NCBI GenBank assembly: GCA_041156125.1
Contig: JBEVTI010000005.1
Span: forward strand, 124,001 to 188,000
Direction of reading: 5' to 3'
Length of the DNA: 64,000 bases
From: Paraktedonobacter carboxidivorans
GTDB taxonomy: Bacteria; Chloroflexota; Ktedonobacteria; Ktedonobacterales; Ktedonobacteraceae
The translations under genes and the position numbers were made by a program. Every line of letters begins with the position of its first letter. Position 1 is the stretch's first letter. The notes beneath the pieces are model-generated. The model made no database searches, was not told the origin of the DNA, and saw nothing but the letters and a program-made list of their open reading frames with translations. Shown piece after piece: positions 1 to 8,827 of the stretch.

Positions 1-468
1 ATGGCTCTGGCCATTCTCAGCCAGGGTATAGCTGATAAGTTGCCCCGCCTGGGCATGTTGATAAATGGCAGGTAAAGCCAGAGGATCTTGCCCGTTGACA
101 CGCACAATGGTCTGGTTGGTGCTCAAGGAAGATGGCTCACCCGCGAATACTGGTTGACCAGAGAGAGTTGAGACAACAATGACCTGCCTATCTGAATCAA
201 TACCCCAGATGAAGCCACCAAAAGTATGTCCCACTTCGTGCAAGAGGCGCAACTGTCCTACCAGACTGATGGCTAGCAAAATCAGGCTTATCAGCAGATA
301 AAAAATGAGCAGGCGGATTTTGAGCTTTTTCCACCAGATATGGCTTGTCTTGCTTGTGGATGAAATAGGGATCTGCGAGCGATGTAAAACCGTCTCGTCC
401 TTTCTTAGAACACATCTGGGATTGCCGCAACTGGAAGTTTTTGCGGCGTAGTCGCAGCTCCTGCGGAA
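1..468 (-). CDS. Partial membrane protein, possible sensor; start unresolved, runs off left edge
   Basis: One minus-strand frame stays open from the TGA at 469-471 to the window edge. It encodes a basic juxtamembrane stretch (IWWKKLKIRL), one strong membrane helix (LLIFYLLISLILLAISLVGQ, about nt 250-330) and then an extracytoplasmic domain with a segment like TIVRVNGQDPLALP. That segment recalls the PDZ-like ligand of some membrane-bound sensor kinases, but this is only a suspicion. No ATG, GTG or TTG lies in this frame upstream of the helix. An ATG at 495-497 opens a different frame (MAVVFLGPNDSAGA...) that stops near 405, and a -1 shift there would join it to the membrane frame. So the 5' end is either frameshifted or uses an unusual start. 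The catalytic part, if any, lies outside the window. Confidence 0.5.
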
Positions 469-593
469 TCATTGGGGCCGAGGAAGACGACTGCCATTTT
501 TATTCTACCTTATAGCTAACTCAGGAGCAATACCTATCCCTCACTCTACCAGCGCACCGTAAAAGTCGTCATTACCTGTCTGAAACAAAATTC

Positions 594-638
594 GCCTGTT
601 CTGCCAGAAAAATACCAACACTTTTTGACAGAACAGGC
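594..638 (-). terminator. Hairpin terminator after the Pro-rich membrane protein
   Basis: A 10-bp inverted repeat (GCCTGTTCTG / CAGAACAGGC) flanks inner A-rich and T-rich runs that extend the stem. It lies 23 nt past the stop codon of the minus-strand gene at 661-2094. No clean U-tract follows, so termination by this hairpin is inferred. Confidence 0.6.
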
Positions 639-660
639 ATAGTTGCCAGCAAGATGGTCG

Positions 661-2094
661 CTACGTTAACTGCCAGACTTTGATATCATTGTAGGTATCA
701 ACAGTTCTACCGGTGCTGTCAGCGCTGGCGACAAAACCAATCTGACCAGTCGTATAGCTACCATCAGTGTATTGGAAAATGGGATTCTGCGTGTTATTAA
801 CATAAACAGAGATTTGCTCTCCCCTCGCGACAATGCCAAGCGTGTTGACAATGCCAAAACCAGGTGTAAAGCCGCTGGCCTGCCCTTCTTTCAAGACGCG
901 CAAGTTGTGACCATTGCCATTATTCTGCACGGCAAAGAGATACGCTCCCTGGCTATCGACGACGAAGATATAATACTGAGCTGCGCTCTCATTGCCGCGG
1001 AAAAAGACGCCCTCTAACGCGCTGGGACCACCCAGTTGAATGCTCATCTGCACCTGGAGAGTAAAGTTAGCAAAATTCGTATTTTGCGCCCCGCAGGTCA
1101 CATAGCTCGTTGGCTGAGGGTCACGCGCATTGTAACTGCCATTAATGAAGAAGCAATTCGTCCCGCTCTCCCAGCCATATTGCGCCATATGACTATTATC
1201 GCTGAGTTGATCGTTGAGCACAAGATTATTGCTGAAAGGAAACGTGGAGGCCATAGTCGTGGCACTGGCAGCCGTAGTCGCCTGTGCATTGATGGTCGCC
1301 TGCGCCCTGGCGGTGGAGCGAGCATGAGCTTGAGCTGTCGCAGTAGCTGCAGTATGGATAGTAGCCTGGTTGTTGTTATAAGCTACCACACCAAATATAG
1401 AAGCAGCTATAAGCAGCAACAATATAACTGCTACAAGCACCAATGTTCTGTTCGTGACTCTCTTCTTCGGCTGCTGCGCTGGCGGCATAGGCGAGGTTGG
1501 AGGCACAGCCACACCTGGCTGCATATACATGTTATAGCCCGATAATGGACCCTGTGGGGCTGTAGACTGGGGTGGAAATGGAGGCATTGATGGGGGATTT
1601 GGCACCGCGTACATCGGCCCCGAATCCTGCTGCTGACCCATTGGTGCAGTTCCAAACGGCGGCAGCGACGGCTGATTTGGCACTCCGTACATTGGCCCTG
1701 ACGGCTGCTGCTGACCCATAAACGGCGGCATTCCCTGTGGATTTGGCGCCCCATACATTGGCCCTGACGGCTGCTGCTGACCCGTTGGTCCAGTTCCAAA
1801 CGGCGGCAGCGACGGCTGATTTGGCACCCCATAGTTCGGTGGCTGCGTCATCCCCCCCATCTCGGCAAATGGACCCATCCTCTGTGGCGGTGGATAATAA
1901 GGGCCACCGGGCATCTGTGGTTGCGAAGGAGGATTGCTGTATGGTCTATTGGGGGTGTTGGGATCAAGTCCCGGTTGCTGATAGGGCATCTCCGGCAATG
2001 GCCTCGCGGATGGCAATGTACCAGCGTTCTGGGGATCTGTCATACTTGGATAATTAGGATCGGACGAATAGGGTCCATTGGGGTTCTGATTCAT
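661..2094 (-). CDS. Pro/Gln-rich single-pass membrane protein with C-terminal LamG/DUF1080-like domain
   Basis: The 477-residue product has three parts. Residues 1-210 are low complexity (Pro, Gln, Gly, Asn, Met) with repeated units such as GQQQPSGPMYG and VPNQPSLPPFGT. Residues about 217-240 form one membrane helix (TLVLVAVILLLLIAASIFGVV) after a KKR stop-transfer signal. A short Ala/Thr coiled region leads to a beta-rich domain at about 290-477 (NLVLNDQLSDN... to ...YNDIKVWQL). That domain has the look of concanavalin-like carbohydrate-binding folds (LamG/DUF1080). The likely topology is a disordered cytoplasmic tail with an extracellular binding domain. The start codon has a GGAGAG ribosome site. 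The ligand is unknown, and a role in envelope or polysaccharide contact is only inferred. Confidence 0.7.
   Translation of the reverse strand: MNQNPNGPYSSDPNYPSMTDPQNAGTLPSARPLPEMPYQQPGLDPNTPNRPYSNPPSQPQMPGGPYYPPPQRMGPFAEMGGMTQPPNYGVPNQPSLPPFGTGPTGQQQPSGPMYGAPNPQGMPPFMGQQQPSGPMYGVPNQPSLPPFGTAPMGQQQDSGPMYAVPNPPSMPPFPPQSTAPQGPLSGYNMYMQPGVAVPPTSPMPPAQQPKKRVTNRTLVLVAVILLLLIAASIFGVVAYNNNQATIHTAATATAQAHARSTARAQATINAQATTAASATTMASTFPFSNNLVLNDQLSDNSHMAQYGWESGTNCFFINGSYNARDPQPTSYVTCGAQNTNFANFTLQVQMSIQLGGPSALEGVFFRGNESAAQYYIFVVDSQGAYLFAVQNNGNGHNLRVLKEGQASGFTPGFGIVNTLGIVARGEQISVYVNNTQNPIFQYTDGSYTTGQIGFVASADSTGRTVDTYNDIKVWQLT
1580..1830 (-). repeat. Tandem coding repeats for QQQPSGPMYG-type units
   Basis: Three to four imperfect direct repeats of roughly 66-75 nt encode the repeated cytoplasmic tail of the adjacent protein. 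Units share GGCTGCTGCTGACCC and TACATTGGCCC on the plus strand. They differ by small in-frame changes, which fits expansion by slippage or unequal crossing-over. Confidence 0.75.
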
Positions 2095-2250
2095 CGCGAC
2101 ACTCTCCTTGCGGTCACAAAAGTTGTGAGAGTAAAAACTCTCTGGAAAGCGCTTTTCATAAAACTGAGATATCGCAAGTAATTTACATAGACTATAACAG
2201 ATTTGTAGCTTTTCTCAGGCTGCGATAACATCGCACAATTTATCAAAAAC

Positions 2251-2279
2251 ATAGTAACATATATGCATTCAATATTCAA
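2251..2279 (-). promoter_or_regulatory. Candidate sigma70 promoter for the 661-2094 gene
   Basis: On the minus strand TTGAAT (2279-2274) and TACTAT (2256-2251) are 17 bp apart. They lie about 160 nt upstream of the start codon at 2094. The match is reasonable but the region is AT-rich. Confidence 0.4.
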
Positions 2280-2375
2280 GAGTTTTTGTTTAAGGTCAGG
2301 GCAATGTAAAAGGAGTGTTTGCGCTTTGCACGACCCCAGAGGTGTGGGCGGGGCAGAAAGACTTTTCCAGGGCCT

Positions 2376-5300
2376 TCAATCCTCGCTCAAACGCAATTCG
2401 CTACTCATGGACGGATTGAGGGCTGCGCGTATCATGGTGAAAAGCGCCACCAGGCAGATTAAGACCAGGGCCACTAAGATTAGATCCAGGGAGAGTGGAA
2501 CAATAATCCGCGTAGGAAAGGCGTGCTGCAATAGATAGAGATCGCTGATACTCAGGCTGCTCATTGGACCATGCTCAGGCAGGCCCGTAAAGATCAGCAC
2601 AGGCACGGCCACAACTGTCAGGACCGCGCCAAAGACCAGGCCCAGTGCAAGCGCGCCTATGTAAACGATGCCCTGTTCCCAAAGTAGCACGCCTACAACC
2701 TGGCGCGAGGTAGCGCCTAGCGCGCGTAAAACCACAAAGCTGCTCCTTCGACTGCGCACACTAAGCCAGGACGAGATCAAATTACCGAGCAACGCCAGCA
2801 GAAACGCTGCCAGGCCACCAATGCTCAGGATAATCAGAATATTGAGGTTAAACGGATCGTTCTGGAGCTCATTGGCAATCTGGCGCCGATCATAAAGATT
2901 GGCCAGCGCCAGTTTTGATGCGGGCGCGGACAAAGCCGAGCGTATTGAGGTCAGCGAACTCGCATCACTATGGCTGCTTAGCCAGATATGATTAACAGGC
3001 ACAGTTGGCAACGTTGTCAGCGCAGGGTCACTCTGGCCCTGCTGAGACGAGACAGTATAGACCTGCGCAAAAGCCTGGTAATCAACGATCATTCCCCCAG
3101 ACGAGAGCGAAGTACTGGCAGAAGCACTGGAATTGACTGTGGGAATGTGCGCAACGATGGCCACAATCTGATAGTTGAGAGCTGCCTGACTCAAAGAGTT
3201 TAACGACATGGAGAAATTATCGTGCAAACCCATATGGATCTGGTGCGCCAGAGCCTGGTCTATAATCGCTGGCACAATCCAACCATAGCCCCCACTAGAG
3301 AGCGTTCCCTGATATGCATGGGGTAAAAGGCTCAGTAGAGAAGGAAGAGCCTGATCGGAATCCAGCGAATTCCAGATAGCAACTTGCGCGAAATTGCGCC
3401 CATCCACAGCGCGAAACTGCAGTGCCACCGGGTCGCCCGTGCTGCTAATAATTGTGCCTGAGTCCGTATGGTCAGCGGACGCGGCAAGCACACCAGGAAT
3501 AGCATTGTAACGCGCTGTGACCTGATCAATGCTCAGTCTGTGTACATCCACCACATTTGCTATATCGCCACTGAAATCCGCGCCGCTCTCATAAGCGGCG
3601 ATATCATTGATGCGCTGGGCTTGCGAGGCGCTGAAGACCTGCGCAAAGATAGCAAAGGCTACAGTCAAAGAAAGCAGCAGCGTCATGCGAATGACCTGGC
3701 GAGGCGCGCGCGCCATCTGGACGAGCGCCAGCATACTGGTCGCACCACGTCTCCGATTGGCAACCCAACCACCGAAACGCAGGAGCCAGGGGAAAATCCG
3801 TAAGAAGAGCAACAGGCAACCGAGTAAGAGAAAAATGGGCGCGACCAGGGTCAAAGGTGCCAGGATAAGATCCTGTGTCGTAAGATCAACCTCATGCGCA
3901 ATGCTCGCCAGATAGAGCGACACACCATAGGCGCTAAAAGCAATAACGGCTGCCAGGATATCCAGGTAATAACGCTGCCAGAATGGCGCGCGCGTGGTGC
4001 GAGCCGTCTCGCGGCGCAGAGTCAGCATATTCAAGCCGGAGGTATATCTGACCACCAGACCAATGGTGAGCAAAGCCGCCAGTAAAGTTCCAAGCGCGGT
4101 CGGCCCGATCGTTGTCACCACCAGGAGCGGCTGGGCAATGGTATTCTGGGCGAGACTCACATTTTCAGCAGGCAAGGTATGAGCAATAAGCACAAAAACA
4201 AGCAGAATACTTAGCAGAGGGCCAAGTACTACTCCCGCCAGGCAGAGAGACAGTCCCTGGAGAAAAAGCGACCAGAAGATCTGCCGGCTACTCGCTCCCC
4301 TGCTGCTCAAGAGTGCATTAGCTGCCATCTGTCGATCGAGCAACATATTTACTAACATACTGACAAAAAAGAGCAGGAGAGCAATAATTTGTATAGCCAG
4401 GATCGTCACCGGAATGCTGACCAGAGCAACGCGGTTTGCATATTGTTGTAAAAGATCCAGCAAAATATAAGAGCCGGGTCCAGGACTATAGACCGTCGCT
4501 TGCGTGATATACGGAAAACTTGATGCACCTCCATTCAACAGAACATTCTGACTGTTCTGATAGTTACCAATGCTTGTCTGAATGGTAAAGAGTCGATTGC
4601 TCAGATCGTCTACCTGTGCAGGCGGAAGATTCGTGGTACGCAGCAAGTAATCCCAGGTCAACTGAAATGACTGGTACGAGTAAATAACATCAGCATGAAG
4701 GTGAGTCGCCAGCTGGTCAAGAGCCTTCAGCAACAGGCTTGAATCCGTCAATACGGTATAAATGTTTGTCACACCACTAAGCGCGGCCTGAAAATTCTGG
4801 CCATGTAATGCCAGTGATACTGATCTCTGCGTCTCAAATAAGCCCACAAGTTGCACTTGTAAAGCTGTACGTGGATCAATTGGCCCACCAGATGTGTTAT
4901 AGGTTGAAAAATTTCCTTGCAGAGTAAAGCGCTCACCCAGTGTAAGATGCAAGGACTCCGCCACCTCCGGGGTCAGCATAATCTCCAGGCTCTGCGCAGC
5001 GCTTACTGGCCAGTTGCCTGACACCAGATGCAGCGAAGGCTTCAGATTGGCCAGGGCTGTCGCGTACAGGCTAAAATAGCCAACATGCAGCAGGGAAGCT
5101 GGATAAACAGCTTTCGTGCCCGTTTCCTGAATGGCCATAAAAGGCTCCCCACGCTGATACGAAGCCAGCCTTTGTCCCACCAGGGGCGTGAGTTGCTGCT
5201 GCACAGTGCTGGCCACCTTGCTAGAAAGACCCTGCGTCTCAATACTGAGAGTGATATCGCTTCTCGTTGCATCAGACTGAAGAATCCCTTGCAGACCTGA

Positions 5301-5498
5301 GCTGGTCGCGACCTCTGTAAAAAGCGGTACAACACAGGCAATAACCATGGCCGCGACAAAACCCAGGCAAGCTATCAGCAACAGCCAGCCAGTCTGATGT
5401 AAACGCCAGAAGGCCAGCGTCAGCGTGGAACTAAAACGATCCTTCGGCTTGCCCGCTGGCCTTGTTGACTCCCGCGCAGGTGCGATCGTTTGAGACAT
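2376..5498 (-). CDS. Large FtsX-type ABC transporter permease, copy 1
   Basis: The 1040-residue membrane protein has the MacB/LolC/FtsX plan in double form. It has an N-terminal helix (about 36-60), a periplasmic-type domain to about 350, a first FtsX helix bundle (about 365-500), further helices near 540-600, a second extracytoplasmic domain, and a terminal FtsX bundle (about 885-1030). The first bundle carries LLDRQMAANALLSSRGASSRQIFWSL and the last SVRSRRSSFVVLRALGATSRQVVGVL. These are the cytosolic coupling segments typical of the family. It starts with ATG after GAAGGAGAG, 21 nt beyond the stop of copy 2, so the two are co-transcribed. Such permeases usually need an ABC ATPase, and none is adjacent. 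The substrate cannot be read from sequence. Confidence 0.85.
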   Translation of the reverse strand: MSQTIAPARESTRPAGKPKDRFSSTLTLAFWRLHQTGWLLLIACLGFVAAMVIACVVPLFTEVATSSGLQGILQSDATRSDITLSIETQGLSSKVASTVQQQLTPLVGQRLASYQRGEPFMAIQETGTKAVYPASLLHVGYFSLYATALANLKPSLHLVSGNWPVSAAQSLEIMLTPEVAESLHLTLGERFTLQGNFSTYNTSGGPIDPRTALQVQLVGLFETQRSVSLALHGQNFQAALSGVTNIYTVLTDSSLLLKALDQLATHLHADVIYSYQSFQLTWDYLLRTTNLPPAQVDDLSNRLFTIQTSIGNYQNSQNVLLNGGASSFPYITQATVYSPGPGSYILLDLLQQYANRVALVSIPVTILAIQIIALLLFFVSMLVNMLLDRQMAANALLSSRGASSRQIFWSLFLQGLSLCLAGVVLGPLLSILLVFVLIAHTLPAENVSLAQNTIAQPLLVVTTIGPTALGTLLAALLTIGLVVRYTSGLNMLTLRRETARTTRAPFWQRYYLDILAAVIAFSAYGVSLYLASIAHEVDLTTQDLILAPLTLVAPIFLLLGCLLLFLRIFPWLLRFGGWVANRRRGATSMLALVQMARAPRQVIRMTLLLSLTVAFAIFAQVFSASQAQRINDIAAYESGADFSGDIANVVDVHRLSIDQVTARYNAIPGVLAASADHTDSGTIISSTGDPVALQFRAVDGRNFAQVAIWNSLDSDQALPSLLSLLPHAYQGTLSSGGYGWIVPAIIDQALAHQIHMGLHDNFSMSLNSLSQAALNYQIVAIVAHIPTVNSSASASTSLSSGGMIVDYQAFAQVYTVSSQQGQSDPALTTLPTVPVNHIWLSSHSDASSLTSIRSALSAPASKLALANLYDRRQIANELQNDPFNLNILIILSIGGLAAFLLALLGNLISSWLSVRSRRSSFVVLRALGATSRQVVGVLLWEQGIVYIGALALGLVFGAVLTVVAVPVLIFTGLPEHGPMSSLSISDLYLLQHAFPTRIIVPLSLDLILVALVLICLVALFTMIRAALNPSMSSELRLSED

Positions 5499-5519
5499 TT
5501 CTCTCTCCTTCTTTCTCTC

Positions 5520-8500
5520 TTAATCTTCATCCAAACGCAAAACCTGCGCCATCAAGGGACGCTGCGCCAGCCGACTCATCAGGCTAAGAGCAAACACACA
5601 AAGCAACAGCAGAACCAGCAGCGCTGTCACTAACGACAGAGGCACCACGATCGTTACCGGGATAATCCTTTGCAATGTATAAATGGTAGAACTGGAGGCA
5701 TTAACCAGGTTAGCAGGTAATGATCCGCTGAAGACAAGCGGAGGGACTGAGGTAAACGCCAACATAGTCCCAAACAGCAAACCTAGCAGCAGCGAAGTAA
5801 CCAGCACAATCGCCAGTTCCCAGGTCAGAATACCTGTCACCTGAGCAGGAGCTGTTCCTAACGCCCGCAGGACCGCGAAATTTGTCTGACGCATCCGCAC
5901 ACTAAGCAAGGGTAAAAGCAAGTTGGCCACAAAAGCTAAAAGGAGTGTGGCTGCCACTCCAATGCTTATCGTGCTCAGCAAGCCGTTGGCCAGCGGATCA
6001 CTATTGGTAGCTGCGCTTAGCGCGCGCCGATCTATCATCTGCACAAGCGCAAAAGCCGTGGTATTGAGAGCCGCGCGCACATGGTTAATAGCTACAGCAG
6101 CATCACTGCTACGCAACCAGACATAGTTCAGCTGGGCCACTTCGGTAGTCTGAGTCAGACCCTCGCCCTGAATCTGACCCGCGACCAGGCTCTGGTAATC
6201 GACTATCACCGCGCCTTCTGAACCATCATCTATCGGCGGAATATGCTTGATTTCCGCTATCGCTATATAAGTGGTAGCGGAAAGATTGCCTCCTTCATCG
6301 CTCATATGAAAGGTGACTCCCTGGCTCAAGCCAAGCTGTTGCCACGTATTAGAGGCAACGAGCGCGGGTACAAGACCATTCTGAATAGCCTGTGCGCGCC
6401 GCGCGATCAGCATGTTCATTAAATTAGCCAGCGACTGCTCAGAATCCTGGGTACTCCACTGGGCAGTGCAACCATAGGTCGCGGGGTCTATCGCCAGCAG
6501 GCGAGTTTCCCAGGCATGGGACTGGCTGCTGCCCGCGTTCAATGTGAGAGAGAAAGTGTTCATAGAACCAACACTGGCGGAGGTGACGCCCCGGATCTGC
6601 TGATAGTACCCGGTTGCCTGTTGCAAAGCCGTGCGCGCGTTATCCAGCACATCATTCTCAGTAGTAGTCAGCGATTTAGAACTGGTCATAACCGTGAGAG
6701 GCAAGCTATGGTTGTAACCGCTAAAGTCGCTCACGGCCTGGTAGTTGGCCAGATCCTGAGCGCGTTGCCCTTGCGAAGCAGAGAAGACCAGCGCAAAGAG
6801 AGTAAAAGCCGAGGCCAATCCCAGCAAAAGCGCCATACGCATCGACTGGCGCGGGGCACGCTCCATTTGCGCCAGGGCCAGCATAGAGATTAAGCCGCGC
6901 CTACGCTGCGCAATGCGCGCCAGTAAGCGCAATAGCAACGGAAAGAGGCGCAAGAAGAAAAGTATTCCAGCGACCAGGAGCAAGACAGGAGCCAGCAGTT
7001 CCAGCGGCACTGAGACCAGAACCTGTCCCTGCAAACTCAGAAATTGCTGAGTGTTCTCCAGATAATAGGTGGTAAGATAGCCTGCGACAGCCAGCACAGC
7101 CACTATTAGATCCAGGCGCAGGCGCTGCCAGAGCGGAAGGCGTGTTGCGCGCGTCTCTTCGCGCCGCTGCGTCAGGATATTAGCCCGTACCGCCAGAAAG
7201 ATCGTTAGTAGCAGTGTGCTGAAGGCAGCGCTAACTGCGGCGACTGTATAGAGGCCAAGTTGCGGCAGCAACGCCCTGAAATCAAGCGTAAATACGTTCA
7301 ACGCATCCTGCGTTGTGGGCGTCAGAATATGAGGTAAGATCAGGTAGGCCACCCCTAGCGCTAGCAACGGTCCGAGCAGACCCGCTAGCACACAGAGCAC
7401 CAGCCCCTGCATAATCAACGAACCAGAAACCTGGCGACGATTAGCCCCACGACTACGCAACACGGCGATCGCCAGTTGCTCGCGTTCCACCAGAGCTGTG
7501 ATCATTACGCTGATAAAGAAGAGGATCAGGCAGAGAATCTGAGAAGTCAGAATCAGCGCTGGTGTTTGCATAATCTGTATCTGAGTTCGGTATTTCTCCA
7601 GGATGCTCGACCCTCCTGGCTGCGAATCATGAACTAGCGGCCCGGACAGAATAACATTGCCAATATTGCTGTCGCTGCTAAAGGGGTCCCCCTGAAAATC
7701 TTGCGAGATGTCCTCTTGGAGATGTCCCAGGGAAGCAATGAGATCATCAAGTTGACTGCTCACAAGCGTCGAGGAATTCACCTGATAAGAGAGAAAAAAG
7801 GAACAGGGGCTTCTATCAGCAAAATAGACACCAAACCCTTGATGCTGCTTTTGGAGACTATCAAACATATGTAAGAGAGATGCTTGATCGGTCAGAGCAA
7901 GCACTGGTGGCGGTGGTGTCATTGCGGACGGAGTTGGCTCTTCAAGTGTATAGCCATTCCAAAATGGGTCGTTGGCCTGCACTTGAAAAATCCCGACGAT
8001 ACGCGCTTTTATCTGACTATTGTACAAACTGTCATAGTTATCGGGTCCCGTAAGCAAGCTTCCACGCAATAGCACCATATCCCCAACTTTGTATCTTCCC
8101 AGATAGAAAGCCGCTGTGCTTGTCAACATGATATCGATGCTCGTGGCACTTGAAGCGTTCGCGGCTGGCAAGCGACCTTGCAACAGTTTTAGATGAGAGC
8201 GAGCCTGCTGAATTGGCACTCCATAAAAATTCACAGTAAGGCTAGAAAACCAGTTACCTGTTATCAATGTAGTCAGAGGTTTCTGAGCTAGATAACGACC
8301 AGCATCCTGTTGCACGAGATTATTGATTTGAGCAGCATCGTTCGCAATCAGATCTGCTGAGATACCCTCTGGCGCGGCAGTAAGTAGTAGCCTTGAGCTA
8401 GCTGCTTGAGATCGCAACACTCCACGCAGGCCAGCAGTCGCCATTACATTGGAGAAAAGCGGCAGTGAAACAAGCAAGACTACCGCGACTGTCACTCCCA

Positions 8501-8624
8501 GACCGGTGATGAACAGTAGAAAGCGCTGCGTGCGCCAGCGCCAGGCAGCCAGCGTTAGCATGGCATCCCATAAAGCCATCTGGCGACGCCAGAACCATTT
8601 TCGTTTCATTTTCCAGGCAACCAT
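5520..8624 (-). CDS. Large FtsX-type ABC transporter permease, copy 2
   Basis: The 1034-residue paralogue of both neighbours has the same order of parts: N-terminal helix (about 35-60), a long extracytoplasmic domain, FtsX bundle with LVEREQLAIAVLRSRGANRRQVSGSL, a central helix pair, a second extracytoplasmic domain, and a C-terminal FtsX bundle with SVRMRQTNFAVLRALGTAPAQVTGIL. It is closer to copy 3 than to copy 1: both have REQLxIAVxRSRG and the YNGxTLE-like loop WNGYTLEEPT / WNGYTLEAPS. The start is the first ATG. A second ATG five codons in (MKRKW) is a possible alternative. The 203-nt gap to copy 3 could hold its own promoter, but no convincing one was seen. Confidence 0.85.
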   Translation of the reverse strand: MVAWKMKRKWFWRRQMALWDAMLTLAAWRWRTQRFLLFITGLGVTVAVVLLVSLPLFSNVMATAGLRGVLRSQAASSRLLLTAAPEGISADLIANDAAQINNLVQQDAGRYLAQKPLTTLITGNWFSSLTVNFYGVPIQQARSHLKLLQGRLPAANASSATSIDIMLTSTAAFYLGRYKVGDMVLLRGSLLTGPDNYDSLYNSQIKARIVGIFQVQANDPFWNGYTLEEPTPSAMTPPPPVLALTDQASLLHMFDSLQKQHQGFGVYFADRSPCSFFLSYQVNSSTLVSSQLDDLIASLGHLQEDISQDFQGDPFSSDSNIGNVILSGPLVHDSQPGGSSILEKYRTQIQIMQTPALILTSQILCLILFFISVMITALVEREQLAIAVLRSRGANRRQVSGSLIMQGLVLCVLAGLLGPLLALGVAYLILPHILTPTTQDALNVFTLDFRALLPQLGLYTVAAVSAAFSTLLLTIFLAVRANILTQRREETRATRLPLWQRLRLDLIVAVLAVAGYLTTYYLENTQQFLSLQGQVLVSVPLELLAPVLLLVAGILFFLRLFPLLLRLLARIAQRRRGLISMLALAQMERAPRQSMRMALLLGLASAFTLFALVFSASQGQRAQDLANYQAVSDFSGYNHSLPLTVMTSSKSLTTTENDVLDNARTALQQATGYYQQIRGVTSASVGSMNTFSLTLNAGSSQSHAWETRLLAIDPATYGCTAQWSTQDSEQSLANLMNMLIARRAQAIQNGLVPALVASNTWQQLGLSQGVTFHMSDEGGNLSATTYIAIAEIKHIPPIDDGSEGAVIVDYQSLVAGQIQGEGLTQTTEVAQLNYVWLRSSDAAVAINHVRAALNTTAFALVQMIDRRALSAATNSDPLANGLLSTISIGVAATLLLAFVANLLLPLLSVRMRQTNFAVLRALGTAPAQVTGILTWELAIVLVTSLLLGLLFGTMLAFTSVPPLVFSGSLPANLVNASSSTIYTLQRIIPVTIVVPLSLVTALLVLLLLCVFALSLMSRLAQRPLMAQVLRLDED

Positions 8625-8827
8625 AAAAATAATCCAGCTTTCTTCCCGACATTACGTGAAAAGCAGGTAACGCACTGACAGGGTACGTCACTGGTCCACA
8701 CAGTAGAGTATCTATTTTCTGCCTGAAATGTTACAGCCTCGTCACTCTTCTGGTGCAAAAGAAAGATTTTACCTGTTCAGCAACAAGTTTCCAGAAAACT
8801 GCTGCTCTTCATGGTATACTCGTGGGC

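Noticed and set aside
2095..2375. ABC ATPase gene next to the FtsX permeases
   Set aside because: This gap and the 12 kb side hold no Walker A or ABC signature frame.
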